Source of the DNA: a virus
Virus record (IMG/VR): IMGVR_UViG_3300021961_004831
Coordinates: 1-30,429 of that record
DNA: 30,429 nt
Direction: 5' to 3' (one strand)
The notes under the pieces are model-generated. The model saw only the letters and a program-made list of their open reading frames with translations. It searched no databases and was not told the origin of the DNA. This document shows, in pieces, positions 1 to 8,000 of the stretch. The translations under genes were made by a program, and so were the position numbers. Positions within the stretch are counted from its first letter, which is position 1. Each line of letters opens with the position of its first letter.

Positions 1-230
1 GAATTTGCTTGATAATTATTAACTTGCAATAAATGTACATCATAAACATCTTCTTGAATTGATAAAAAGTCAATAGCACTATCACTACTTGCAGTTTGTT
101 CAGCAATAAGTTCTAAGCTACCACCAAGTTTTCCTTGTGATTGAAGTTCAGCTACATCAGTAATAGAAAAGACACCACTATTATTAACAGTTTGATTAGG
201 TTGATTTTGTCCTAGATAACCATAAGGCAT
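1..230 (-). CDS. Tail fibre / receptor-binding-like protein, N-terminal part (partial)
   Basis: This gene starts at the ATG at 228-230 after an AGGAG ribosome site and runs off the left edge, so only about 76 residues are visible. The N-terminus begins MPYGYLGQNQPNQ and continues with VFSITDVAELQSQGKLGG. That opening style is common, in my memory of the families, in adhesin-like or fibre-like proteins of marine phages, where the conserved N-terminus attaches to the virion and the variable C-terminus meets the host. No catalytic motif is visible. It lies last in the tail gene run, 10 bases after the 109-aa gene, which fits a fibre or adhesin. The function is an inference from position and N-terminal style. 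The C-terminal receptor-binding part is outside the window. Confidence 0.55.
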   Translation of the reverse strand, partial: MPYGYLGQNQPNQTVNNSGVFSITDVAELQSQGKLGGSLELIAEQTASSDSAIDFLSIQEDVYDVHLLQVNNYQAN

Positions 231-240
231 TTGAACTCCT

Positions 241-570
241 TTAGGTTATTTCTAAAATACTTGCAAATGCTTCTAGATCACCTGAAGCTGCACCACCTGT
301 TAGTTCAATGCTGTCACCGTTCTCTAATACTATTTTAGATGTGCCTGCTAATTCTATTGTGCTATCTGCTGGAACGCTTATTGTATAAGCTATCCTAGAA
401 TTTCCAGAAGTTCCATCAACAACATCAGCTGTAATTGTATCATCAGCAGCACCGTCTACATTAGTAATTCTTAATGTAAGAACAATAGCTGTACCGCCAG
501 ATGAGTTTGTATATATAGCTGTGTTAGTGCTAGTAACATCTTGGTAAGCATTTTTAAATGTATTTGCCAT
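241..570 (-). CDS. Small beta-rich virion protein (tail/neck-associated)
   Basis: A 109-aa protein with an ATG start after AGAGGAAAG. The sequence is almost all short beta strands and Thr/Ala/Gly/Asp turns: ITNVDGAADDTITADVVDG, then SVPADSTIELAG, then IVLENGDSIELTG, and a C-terminus LEAFASILEIT. Proteins with the same 'valid N-term, NVDG, ISVPADSSIEL, GD, LEAFVSVLEI' pattern occur next to tail or neck genes of many phages and are annotated only as hypothetical virion proteins, as far as I recall. It has no signal peptide or membrane segment. It lies between two fibre or appendage genes, 10-11 bases from each. The likely role is a small beta-sandwich structural component; its exact position in the virion cannot be told. 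Confidence 0.7.
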   Translation of the reverse strand: MANTFKNAYQDVTSTNTAIYTNSSGGTAIVLTLRITNVDGAADDTITADVVDGTSGNSRIAYTISVPADSTIELAGTSKIVLENGDSIELTGGAASGDLEAFASILEIT

Positions 571-580
571 ATCTTTCCTC

Positions 581-1294
581 TTATCCTAGTGCTATTATTA
601 ATCCAATATCTGCAAAACCAGAAGTCTGACTATCTACATAATCTTTAACTGCTGCTGATGTTGGAATAGTTGTATCGTTATCGTTAGAAGCAATAGTATC
701 AGTTTCAGTTACAAGAGTAGAAGCGTCTATCTCTGTAGTTGTTACACCACTAACTGATAATTGACCTGCTGCTGCTGATAATGCAGTGCCTGCAATACCA
801 GATACTAAATCTGCAATACTTTCTTTTTTAACAAGACTGCTATCGTCAGCGTCTATTATTGCAATTTCATCTGCTGCAACATTAACGGTAGCTGCTGCTA
901 CATCTAGTTTTACTGATCCAGCATTTACACTTGACCAAGTAGCGTCTACAACTTTACCTACTGCGTCCCAAATATCTTCAAAGTGTTGTTGCACTGGTGC
1001 AATTCTTACTTTGGAGTTTGCTGCATGTGTCAATCCAGATCCTGCTGCTGATCCAGTAAGGTATCTATTATCAACAGTTGTAGTTGCAAGTGAAGTAGCA
1101 CCTATTGTGCTGTCTATAAAAATATATTCTCTTTGTGAACCACTATCTGGTTCTACTACTATATAACAAGGTGAAGATAAACCAGTAGTTGAAGCTACGT
1201 TAATGGTTGTATCTGTCGGTCCTAATGTAGTTGATAGCGTTGTCTCAAACGCATTCCTTGTAAATGTCTCTGCTGCTTTTCTAGTGTTTGCCAT
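581..1294 (-). CDS. Tail appendage / fibre-like protein
   Basis: A 237-aa protein with an ATG start after CAGGAG. The N-terminal ~110 residues (FETTLSTTLGPTDTTINVAS, then a REYIFIDSTIG segment and VDNRYL..GLTHAANSKVRI) have the layout of the phage appendage N-terminal domain, in which a beta-rich module ends in an 'RG..GT...H..G..V' stretch. The middle is repetitive beta or coiled-stem sequence rich in Val, Ala, Asp and Thr. The C-terminal TIPTSAAVKDYVDSQ segment matches the end-of-stem motif seen in many tail-fibre proteins. No enzymatic residues stand out. It sits between the 667-aa tail hub gene (20-base gap) and the small beta protein. A role in a fibre or in connecting fibres to the tail is inferred from these motifs and position. 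Confidence 0.65.
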   Translation of the reverse strand: MANTRKAAETFTRNAFETTLSTTLGPTDTTINVASTTGLSSPCYIVVEPDSGSQREYIFIDSTIGATSLATTTVDNRYLTGSAAGSGLTHAANSKVRIAPVQQHFEDIWDAVGKVVDATWSSVNAGSVKLDVAAATVNVAADEIAIIDADDSSLVKKESIADLVSGIAGTALSAAAGQLSVSGVTTTEIDASTLVTETDTIASNDNDTTIPTSAAVKDYVDSQTSGFADIGLIIALG

Positions 1295-1314
1295 AATTTT
1301 CTCCTGCTAGTATA

Positions 1315-3318
1315 TCACACACCAAATTCATATATACCTAATTGTCCAACTCCGAGAGAACCTAATGATGATACTTCTGATGTATCAACATTTTGTCTTT
1401 GTCCTCTTATCTGTATAGTACAGAATACCATAGTAGATCCTAGCTTTGTAATTTCTTGCACAGGTAACGTAATATTTTCTACAATTCCTCTAATGGTTTC
1501 TTCAGGTTTATATATATTTAATATAACTGATTTACCTTCTAATCTTTTCAAAGCATTAAATAATTTATTTCCAATACCTGGAATTACTTTTGCACGTTTT
1601 CCTGGACGTTCAATTCTGTCTGATACGTTTACTGGTATTCTTGCTATAACATCTTCTGGTTCTGGGAATGCACGAAAACTATAAGAATATACTTCAGGAC
1701 TTTGTGTATTATCCGCACTTGCTTTAAGTGTTAACTTAGGTATTAACCATCTATCAATTACGTTTACCATAGGTATTTCTTCGCCTGTACCTTGTATCTG
1801 TGCATTAGTTAATGTTGTAAAATTTGTTATATAAGGTGCTGAAAAACTATCTAATTCATTCGCAAACTCTGCTAATACTTCAGCGCCAGAAGGCATAGGG
1901 TTTGTATATAACCTACCACCTACCCATTGCTTTGCTTGTGAAGTATAAAAATCTGCTGCGGAAAATACTATATACCCATCATCAACATACGTTGTTAATT
2001 CTTTTACTAGACCAACTTGATCAACTATAAAAAATAATCTATCGTTTGCTGCTGCAATACCTTTAATTAAACCATGTGTTCCTTCGTAATATAAATCTCT
2101 TGCGTATCCAAATGTAGGTAAATAAATTGTATAAAGTTGTGCTTCAGGTGAACCTAAACCTACACCTTGTTCAATAACTCCAAAATATATTTGATCACGT
2201 GTGTTAAAGAATGCAGTTGGACTTTTATCTACACTTGTATTTTCATCTCCGAATTGTTTTATTAATTGTCTTTGATCTAATGTGTATAAAACTCCATCTG
2301 TTGCAACTGTTGCTCTATATACTCTACCTATTTTACCGCTAGCTGTTGAAGACTGTGCTGTACTAAAAAAAACAATACCGTTACTTTCAGTCATGTCAAC
2401 TATTTCTTCACCTTCAATATATGTTTGACCAGCTAAGATAAGACCAGAAGTTTGATCATCTTTTATAGAATAAATATATCCGTCATCTGAAGCAGCAAGT
2501 ATAACTGATCCACCATCAATAACTGTTTTCCAATATGAACCAGCAGGTAAATCTTTTATAAGTCCAGGACTAGCTGTGCCATCTAACTCATGTAAATGAC
2601 CGTCTGTATCTATAGCGATAATATAATTTTTAATATAAAATAAACCTGTATAAACATGTGATGAATGTAATCCCATGTAATTAGACCAACCACCACCAAT
2701 GTTATCAAGGTCTAATTTTCTTACAATACTGTCAGTACCATTATTTAAACTAGCGTGTAATACGTGACCAACTAAAATTAATCCAGTTACATCAAATGCT
2801 GGACCTGCTGCATAAGGATCTGTTGTAGTCCATGTATTACCATTGTCTGATGAATAATGTATATCGTGTCCTTGTGCTACATATAAAACATCTTCATGTG
2901 ATATGATATGTTGTTCCACTTCACTACTTGCTCTAGCTGATATTAATTCTGTACCGTGTAAAAGTTTAATACTGTATGCTTTTCCTTTATCATCTGCATT
3001 AGAAAATACATCTACACCTTTACTATCAAAAAACTTTCTATAATCATTTGGTCCCTGATTTCTTTGATGTGCTTGATCTAATCCTGCACCACCAGATAAA
3101 TCTGACCTGCCATAAGATTGTCCAAATTCTGCTCTAAATTCTTCTGGTATTTGTGCTGTGTTAACTTGTTGTGCAGATAATGGTGCTGTTGTTATTGACA
3201 ATTCTCTACCTGGTGCAACTGCAAGTCTAAGTAATACATCAGTAACACCGTCAGATATATTTGCTTGATAACCAAAAGCTAATGGTGTAGATACATTGGA
3301 AGTATTAGGTAATGGCAT
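1315..3318 (-). CDS. Tail hub / nozzle-like protein with propeller-type repeats
   Basis: A 667-aa protein whose ATG overlaps the stop of the connector gene (TAATG at 3316-3320). Roughly residues 120-480 are a run of short beta-strand modules such as DVLYVAQGHDIHYSSDNGNTW, YIIAIDTDGHLHELDG, VILAASDDGYIYSIKDD and RLFFIVDQVGLVKEL. This is the texture of a seven-bladed or similar beta-propeller. The C-terminal ~150 residues are a separate beta domain. In short-tailed phages the protein coded after the connector is usually the tail nozzle or hub, and several of those contain propellers (T7 gp12 type). Size, position and fold texture agree with that role, but I cannot show homology by eye. An adhesin or depolymerase function is an alternative, though no catalytic motif is evident. 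Confidence 0.6.
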   Translation of the reverse strand: MPLPNTSNVSTPLAFGYQANISDGVTDVLLRLAVAPGRELSITTAPLSAQQVNTAQIPEEFRAEFGQSYGRSDLSGGAGLDQAHQRNQGPNDYRKFFDSKGVDVFSNADDKGKAYSIKLLHGTELISARASSEVEQHIISHEDVLYVAQGHDIHYSSDNGNTWTTTDPYAAGPAFDVTGLILVGHVLHASLNNGTDSIVRKLDLDNIGGGWSNYMGLHSSHVYTGLFYIKNYIIAIDTDGHLHELDGTASPGLIKDLPAGSYWKTVIDGGSVILAASDDGYIYSIKDDQTSGLILAGQTYIEGEEIVDMTESNGIVFFSTAQSSTASGKIGRVYRATVATDGVLYTLDQRQLIKQFGDENTSVDKSPTAFFNTRDQIYFGVIEQGVGLGSPEAQLYTIYLPTFGYARDLYYEGTHGLIKGIAAANDRLFFIVDQVGLVKELTTYVDDGYIVFSAADFYTSQAKQWVGGRLYTNPMPSGAEVLAEFANELDSFSAPYITNFTTLTNAQIQGTGEEIPMVNVIDRWLIPKLTLKASADNTQSPEVYSYSFRAFPEPEDVIARIPVNVSDRIERPGKRAKVIPGIGNKLFNALKRLEGKSVILNIYKPEETIRGIVENITLPVQEITKLGSTMVFCTIQIRGQRQNVDTSEVSSLGSLGVGQLGIYEFGV

Positions 3319-4259
3319 TAGGTAAAACTAATTCCGTACAACTCAACGCCTTGTGGAAAGCGTGATCTTTGTTCTCTCCTTGCTCTATCTAAAAGAACAC
3401 CATAGTATCTAAGTAAAGCATTTCTAAGTCTTTCACCAGAACCAACTGGTATTCCTCTTTGTTCTAAATTCTCTGTAATATAATTTTGTGTTGTACTGTC
3501 AACATCTAATTCAGATAGTAACTGTGCTACTGCACCAACCATTACTATTTGCTCATGGAAATCTTCTAATCCACATACAGAGTTTAAATCATTAGCTTCA
3601 GCAGTTGGTCTTGTAAATTTAGAAGCATATACTACATAAACACTTTTACCACTAGCTGGTGTAGATGGAAATTGTACTGCTGCTTCTGTTGATGAAGGTG
3701 TAAAATCTGTAAGTAAAGTAAGTGGTATATCTTCATATACAGCAGTTGATGTTGAACTATTGTTTATCTTTGCTTGAAGTATTCTTGTCGTTCCTGCTGG
3801 CATTTCTACATAATTAGTTGAAGCAGTTGTAAGAGTTGTTTTCTTTACTGCGTATAGTGCAGGATACAAACCAATAACTTGATCTCCTATTGCGTTAGCT
3901 ACATTAAGTCTTGGATATTTTGGTTTTAAAATTATATCTGTATCATTGGCATGTTCTGCTGCTGTAGAACCTAATCTTCCTCTTTCAATAGTCATTTCTT
4001 TAGAGACAGTATTAATATCTTCAACCATAATAAGTTCTTGATCTATTTCTAATACCGAACCAGCACCAATTAATTCTTCTTCTTCTGGCGTAAATAAACC
4101 TGTTTTATATTGAAGTGTTGTACCTGTATCAGTTAAACCTGTAGTAATACCATCATCTAATAAATCTGTATTAGCTACTTGTGATAATGGTTCTTGTTCT
4201 TCTACTGGACGTAAATATTCTCTGTATGTTCTATCTATAAGTTGACCGAATGTTGACAT
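3318..4259 (-). CDS. Head-to-tail connector / neck protein
   Basis: A 313-aa protein whose ATG overlaps the stop of the upstream 50-aa gene (TAATG at 4257-4261). It begins MSTFGQLIDRTYREYLRP, a helical opening typical of connector or adaptor proteins that dock on the portal. It then has a beta module with the signature VLEIDQELIMVEDIN and MTIERGRLGSTAAEHA ('...ERG..GT.A..H'), which recurs in phage neck and appendage proteins. The C-terminus is helical with many Arg and Glu (LLRYYGVLLDRARREQRSRF). Position downstream of capsid and decoration genes and upstream of the nozzle-like gene is exactly where short-tailed phages keep the tail-tubular-A/gp4-type adaptor. The call rests on motif layout and synteny, not on a database match. 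Confidence 0.65.
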   Translation of the reverse strand: MSTFGQLIDRTYREYLRPVEEQEPLSQVANTDLLDDGITTGLTDTGTTLQYKTGLFTPEEEELIGAGSVLEIDQELIMVEDINTVSKEMTIERGRLGSTAAEHANDTDIILKPKYPRLNVANAIGDQVIGLYPALYAVKKTTLTTASTNYVEMPAGTTRILQAKINNSSTSTAVYEDIPLTLLTDFTPSSTEAAVQFPSTPASGKSVYVVYASKFTRPTAEANDLNSVCGLEDFHEQIVMVGAVAQLLSELDVDSTTQNYITENLEQRGIPVGSGERLRNALLRYYGVLLDRARREQRSRFPQGVELYGISFT

Positions 4260-4411
4260 TATATACCAAAACTCCCTATTCCCATTTGCATAACGCCCAT
4301 ACCAACAAATGATAAATCAGGTAATAAATCTATATCTTCATCTAAAGGTAAACCACCTATAGTGTCTATAAGTAATGATCCACCTTCTTTTAAGGTAAGC
4401 ACAATACCCAT
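4259..4411 (-). CDS. 50-aa hypothetical virion-block protein
   Basis: A short gene with one of the best ribosome sites in the window (TTAGGAGG, six bases before the ATG at 4409-4411). Its stop overlaps the connector start as TAATG. The product begins MGIVLTLKEGGSLLIDTIGG, continues with an acidic patch (LPLDEDIDLLPDL), and ends in a Gly/Met-rich tail (VGMGVMQMGIGSFGI). No family is recognised. The amphipathic, glycine-rich C-terminus could insert into or line a channel or interface, but this is speculation. It is translationally coupled to the connector, which suggests it is made in similar amounts and may act in the neck. Confidence 0.75.
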   Translation of the reverse strand: MGIVLTLKEGGSLLIDTIGGLPLDEDIDLLPDLSFVGMGVMQMGIGSFGI

Positions 4412-4419
4412 GCTACCTC

Positions 4420-4758
4420 CTAACTAGATGTTCTAAATAATAAAGTTATATCTCTATCAGCAACTTCAGCACTAGATGAAACTACTTTAAGCCAACCTTG
4501 TCCAGCAAATGCCCAACCACTTGGATCAACTCTTACTACATCTCCGTCTGTTGCTGTATAAGAAGTTGCTGAACCGTCTGTTTCAACTACGTCAACAAAT
4601 GTTACGTTGTCTTTAGACCATTGAAAAGTAATGTTAGCACCTGTCATTGTTGGCAATACAATACCGCTAAGAAGCATGTTATCTACTTCTGCTGATGTAC
4701 TTGCTGTACCACCTGATGAGATAGTTACTATTTCGCTTTTTGTTCTACCGTAAACCAT
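4420..4758 (-). CDS. Head decoration / capsid-associated beta protein
   Basis: A 112-aa protein starting at the ATG 4756-4758 after TAGGAAC. The order of elements is an N-terminal IVTISSGGTASTSAEVD, LSGIVLPTMTGANITFQWSKD ('G..LP....G..I.FQ.S.D'), a TATDGDVVRVDPSGWAFAG turn, WLKVVSSSAEVADRDI and a final strand LLFRTS. This arrangement recurs in small phage proteins coded just after the major capsid gene, which are often structural or decoration proteins. It is separated from the capsid gene by a terminator-like hairpin, so it is probably made at a lower level than the capsid protein. No enzymatic motif is seen. The structural role is inferred from family texture and position. Confidence 0.65.
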   Translation of the reverse strand: MVYGRTKSEIVTISSGGTASTSAEVDNMLLSGIVLPTMTGANITFQWSKDNVTFVDVVETDGSATSYTATDGDVVRVDPSGWAFAGQGWLKVVSSSAEVADRDITLLFRTSS

Positions 4759-4779
4759 GATGTTCCTATCTTAGCATAT

Positions 4780-4811
4780 CAAAAGGACCGCTTATACAAA
4801 TAAACGGTCCT
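4780..4811 (-). terminator. Intrinsic terminator/attenuator after the capsid gene
   Basis: A hairpin with arms AGGACCG (4784-4790) and CGGTCCT (4805-4811). The stem continues through a 1x1 mismatch into TTAT/ATAA closed by an ACAA tetraloop. On the minus strand it is followed by a short TTTT run. It starts 15 bases after the major capsid stop and ends about 25 bases before the next gene's start, with no obvious promoter between. It therefore probably acts as a partial terminator or 3'-end stabiliser that raises capsid mRNA over the downstream tail genes. Confidence 0.75.
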
Positions 4812-4825
4812 GATGACTAAATTAA

Positions 4826-5860
4826 TTAACCGATTACGTTATCGATTTGGCAATGGAATTGCTGTGGACCGAAGTCAAAAGCCATTTCCATATAAACTGC
4901 CTTAGCAATTCTTGCGTAATCTTGCTGATCAATGTCTCTTACAAACATTGTACCGTATCCTGGAATGTTCAAGAATACTGGTTTAACGAATGATAAGTCA
5001 ACAATGAATGCTTGCTTTCCTGCTGTGCTACCTGTTGGTAGATAGTCAGATAAAGCTAATCCGATTTGACCAAAAGGAGTTACGATTGTATCAATGTTGA
5101 CACCACCGACACTTCTGTCTCTTGGTAAAATACCATAATTAACTGATCCAACTGTTGCATTAACAAGCTCTTTGTTGAGATCCAATAACATTGTTGGTGA
5201 CACGAAAAGTACTGGTTGTCTCATTGGCGCACCAGCGTCATATAACGCTTTCATTGCGTCTGCAATAATTTCCCAGTTAAGTTTTTGTGCTGCACCAGCA
5301 CTAACGTGATCAACTGATGTTCCACCAGCTAGATCTTGATGTTCTTTAAGACCTCTCATCTGACGGTTACCTACAACACCATCATTGTAAGAAGCGTTAA
5401 ATGCTGCCCATTCAACTTTCTTTGCTACTGTTTCAAGTAACAATTCCATTTGATAAGCAAGCTCATCTGTTATTGCGTTATTGCCTTCCAGCGCTAATGC
5501 TGGATCTGAATTTTTATAGTTGCCACTTAAATTAAACGGCACGATTTCTCCACTAGCTGCTTGTGCTGTGAAGGAGATTTGTACTGCTTCGTGGAAGATT
5601 TGAAGCACACCTTGTTGTGCTGCTCTGCTTCTTCCAGAGTAGTTTGGTTGACCGCCTTCGTCATCTGGTGATACAGATGAAACGGTAGCATTGTCTTGTT
5701 TTTGGAATTGGAAAAAAGTTGTGTTAGTTACAATTCCACCATTTAAACCTCCAGCAGCAGCAAGTAACGGAGTTCTATGCGGAGTAATTTTGAACAACTC
5801 GCCAGTAAAGTTATTAACGTCACTAGCTACTATTGGGTTAGCACCTGCTATTGCTGCCAT
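4826..5860 (-). CDS. Major capsid protein (HK97-fold, SU10/DUF5309-like)
   Basis: A 344-aa protein starting at the ATG 5858-5860, with a GAGAGGAAT site about 8 bases upstream. Key visible segments are an N-terminal FTGELFKITPHRTPLLAAAG, then TFFQFQKQDNATVSSVSPDD, RSRAAQQGVLQIFHEAVQIS and FTAQAASGE, and a C-terminal part ending YMEMAFDFGPQQFHCQIDNVIG. The order 'ELF.I.P..TPLL', 'F.FQ.D', 'QIF.EAV.IS.TA.A' follows the SU10-type major capsid family as I know it. The length is typical for that fold. There is no obvious prohead protease in the window, and the N-terminus lacks a long delta domain, which agrees with a separate scaffold gene just upstream. It lies between the scaffold gene and the terminator. 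Function is confident; the subfamily is less so. Confidence 0.88.
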   Translation of the reverse strand: MAAIAGANPIVASDVNNFTGELFKITPHRTPLLAAAGGLNGGIVTNTTFFQFQKQDNATVSSVSPDDEGGQPNYSGRSRAAQQGVLQIFHEAVQISFTAQAASGEIVPFNLSGNYKNSDPALALEGNNAITDELAYQMELLLETVAKKVEWAAFNASYNDGVVGNRQMRGLKEHQDLAGGTSVDHVSAGAAQKLNWEIIADAMKALYDAGAPMRQPVLFVSPTMLLDLNKELVNATVGSVNYGILPRDRSVGGVNIDTIVTPFGQIGLALSDYLPTGSTAGKQAFIVDLSFVKPVFLNIPGYGTMFVRDIDQQDYARIAKAVYMEMAFDFGPQQFHCQIDNVIG

Positions 5861-5892
5861 TTTTAGTTATTCCTCTCCGAGATTTCTCTCTG

Positions 5893-6318
5893 TTAGTTTT
5901 TTTGCTGTTGTTGTAAAGCTACTTTTGCTTTAATTCTATCTTGTACAGAACCTTCCTGCATTATTCTGTTATACACGTCCTGTGTACTAGCAGGTTGTGA
6001 AGCTACTGATTGGTTCATGATGTTAGTTAACTTTTCATCACTAGCTGCAATTTTTTGTGCAGCTAAATCATTATTAGCTTGAACTGTTGTGTCTATGTTG
6101 TAGTTTTCTTTTAACCATGTACCTAGTTCTGAACTATCTGGTTTTCCATCATAAAGATCAAAAGCCATTTTGCCAGTTCCAGATGAAGGATCAAGTCCTA
6201 CTTCCTTAAACAGAGATGTCTTTACGACACTCTTTAGTTCTTTATTTTCTTTCTCAACAGCGTTAAGTTTGTCTCTAAGACTTTTAATTCCTTCGCTGTC
6301 GTTAAATTGTTCTGTCAT
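5893..6318 (-). CDS. Capsid scaffolding protein
   Basis: A 141-aa protein with ATG at 6316-6318 after a strong TAGGAG site. Residues ~10-40 form a charged coiled coil (IKSLRDKLNAVEKENKELK). It is followed by the segment FKEVGLDPSSGTGKMAFDLY and DGKPDSSELGTWLKENY, then a Gln/Ala/Ser-rich linker, and a basic, Gln-rich C-terminus (RIKAKVALQQQQKN). The 'coiled coil then GLD.S.G.GK...YDG' pattern is familiar from scaffolding proteins of actinobacteriophages, in my memory. It sits 32 bases upstream of the major capsid gene, where scaffolds belong. The basic C-terminus would be the capsid-binding helix. It is the first gene after the 6319-6537 regulatory stretch, so it may open a transcription unit. 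Confidence 0.82.
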   Translation of the reverse strand: MTEQFNDSEGIKSLRDKLNAVEKENKELKSVVKTSLFKEVGLDPSSGTGKMAFDLYDGKPDSSELGTWLKENYNIDTTVQANNDLAAQKIAASDEKLTNIMNQSVASQPASTQDVYNRIMQEGSVQDRIKAKVALQQQQKN

Positions 6319-6537
6319 TTATTTCTCCTATATCTCCCACATATCACAATACGCCATTAAGGTGGGGTACATAATGGGTGTGGTTACAGTATTAAAACTT
6401 ATATGCTGAATTGGCGCTGCAACTTACGCATACAACACCTCTGCGAATTTATTACGTAGGTAGAACGCAGGATCGCTACCTAGAATTTGGTGATCTATTA
6501 TTTACATGGCGGATACTTCCTACGCCAGATGTAATTA
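6319..6537 (-). promoter_or_regulatory. Gene-free leader upstream of scaffold/capsid with conserved bipartite motif
   Basis: About 220 bases with no convincing gene. It holds one copy of a motif also found upstream of terL: ATTTATTACG at 6447-6456, five bases, AGAACGC at 6462-6468, then GGATCGCTAC at 6470-6479 (plus-strand reading). The second copy is at 26772-26853. Around it lie a hairpin TAGGTAG/CTACCTA (6457-6463 with 6476-6482 approximately) and a TGGCG/CGCCA hairpin (about 6507-6527). No clean sigma70 promoter is seen; a TATAAG box near 6407 lacks a good -35. The place, just before the scaffold and capsid genes, suggests a late-gene promoter, a processing site or a leader regulator. Confidence 0.55.
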
Positions 6538-6675
6538 TTATAGCACAGATTTTATGAGTTGCTTAACTTTTTCTATAAATACGTAAAATTTATAATACTT
6601 CATTTTACGTTCACGTTTTTTAAGTTGACGTTCTAAATAAGGTTTTCTCTTGTGATCGAATTTATCAAAAGGCAT
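6538..6675 (-). CDS. 45-aa basic hypothetical protein
   Basis: A small gene whose ATG (6673-6675) overlaps the stop of the 441-aa gene as TAATG, the same coupling used throughout the block. The product begins MPFDKFDHKRKPYLERQLKK, continues with a very basic helix (RERKMKYYKFYVF), and ends IEKVKQLIKSVL. It is strongly positively charged and almost certainly helical. No family is recognised. A nucleic-acid-binding or packaging-associated role would fit the charge, but nothing else shows it. It is the last gene of the internal-virion block before the gene-free stretch ahead of the scaffold gene. Confidence 0.7.
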   Translation of the reverse strand: MPFDKFDHKRKPYLERQLKKRERKMKYYKFYVFIEKVKQLIKSVL

Positions 6676-8000
6676 TATGCTTCTACAAGTCCTGTTACAC
6701 CAGCTTGTGTTACTGCTGCACCACCTTCACGTGTGAATGCTGTAGCTTGCTCTGCTTCAAGTCTTTGTCTTAATCTTTGTGATACACCTTCACCAAATAC
6801 TTCACTCTCAATAAACTCTGATAATCCAAATATATCTTCTCTACCAGTAAACCTACTTGATATACGTTGCAATCTTCCTAATTGTGTTTCAGCTCTTGCA
6901 GCTAATTGTTGTGCGCCTGTACCTGTAACACCAGCACTTAATAATCTTTGTGCTTGTTCTTTAGATATAGCAAAGTCTTGTTCTTTGAATGCACCACCTA
7001 TTTGAGATATTTCTACACGTTGTGAAATAATATCTGCTGATACATTCTCGTCAATAAAGCTAGCAAAGATAGCTTCATCTGTTATATCTTCTGTAGTAGG
7101 AAATACACCTGGATAGTTTTCTACGTAATATGTTTTAACTGCGTCAAACTGTGGGAATAAAGTATTGTAAGCTACGTTTAATCTTCTACCAAATTTATCA
7201 GGATCAACATCATTTTTAAATAGCTGTGTTATCTTATCTTTAAAATATTCTGGATTAAGATTATATTGTTCAAGTTGTCCATAGAAATCTTCTTTCATCT
7301 TTACATATTGAAGTTCTGGTTGCGCACCTTCAAATCGTAATGTCTTTCCATCTTCTCTAAATATTCCAGGAAACTCTGTTTTATACAATTCTGTTTTTCT
7401 TAAACTATCTAATGCTTCTACTGCGTCACCACCATTAGTATCATAGACAGCTAAGAATGTTTCAAGTAATTCACCTCTTAACCATGGATAACTTTCTTCT
7501 GCAAATGTTCTACTATTAAATCTTTCAACTGGTTCACCAGCTTCTACTGTAGTACTTGGAAATGATGGAGGTTGTGGTGCGCCAGCAGGTGCTGGTGGTT
7601 CCTCACCGCCAGGTTGATTGTTAGCTAACCATTCATTATTTAATCTAGTAGCGTCTGCTTGTGCTGCTGCTTGACTAGAGTAAGTTCCATCTTCTGCTTC
7701 TACAACTGAATAGTTTGGTGGGTTACCAACAATCTTATATTTAGTTTTAACAACTTCTACGCCACCAGTTACTTTACCACCTTCAATTTTTTTACCGTCT
7801 GGTTCTTCAATTATTACTGGCGGTACTACTTCTTCTGCTGGTCTATCATCTACATACAATGGTGTAGTAGGTCCAGCAGCTACAGCAGAAGGACCTGATG
7901 ATTTTTGTACTTTTTCTTCTGTAGGCATATCTTCTGGAAGAAATGTAGGACCGTATAACTGTTGTGCCAATCTATCAAAGATACTTATTCTACCTGCCAT
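6675..8000 (-). CDS. Internal virion-type protein, 441 aa (unrecognised)
   Basis: The ATG overlaps the stop of the 413-aa gene (TAATG at 7998-8002). The first ~160 residues are low-complexity, Pro/Glu/Ala-rich linker (PPVIIEEPDG, GGEEPPAPAGAPQPPSFPS) with a small module around KYKIVGNPPNYSVVEAEDG. From about residue 168 the protein is helical. It contains YPWLRGELLETF and the motif KTELYKT (residues 202-208), a large charged helical region, then an Arg/Gln-rich C-terminal part (RLQRISSRFTGRE, VSQRLRQRLEAEQATAF). The PW...KTxxxKT layout also occurs in the neighbouring 413-aa protein, so the two may be distant relatives. No enzyme motif is seen. Its place inside the block of giant proteins suggests an internal or ejected virion protein. 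Confidence 0.65.
   Translation of the reverse strand: MAGRISIFDRLAQQLYGPTFLPEDMPTEEKVQKSSGPSAVAAGPTTPLYVDDRPAEEVVPPVIIEEPDGKKIEGGKVTGGVEVVKTKYKIVGNPPNYSVVEAEDGTYSSQAAAQADATRLNNEWLANNQPGGEEPPAPAGAPQPPSFPSTTVEAGEPVERFNSRTFAEESYPWLRGELLETFLAVYDTNGGDAVEALDSLRKTELYKTEFPGIFREDGKTLRFEGAQPELQYVKMKEDFYGQLEQYNLNPEYFKDKITQLFKNDVDPDKFGRRLNVAYNTLFPQFDAVKTYYVENYPGVFPTTEDITDEAIFASFIDENVSADIISQRVEISQIGGAFKEQDFAISKEQAQRLLSAGVTGTGAQQLAARAETQLGRLQRISSRFTGREDIFGLSEFIESEVFGEGVSQRLRQRLEAEQATAFTREGGAAVTQAGVTGLVEA

Noticed and set aside
6340-6390. A 14-codon minus-strand frame (MYPTLMAYCDMWEI) just ahead of the scaffold ribosome site
   Set aside because: Too short, with no own ribosome site; a leader peptide is possible but unsupported.
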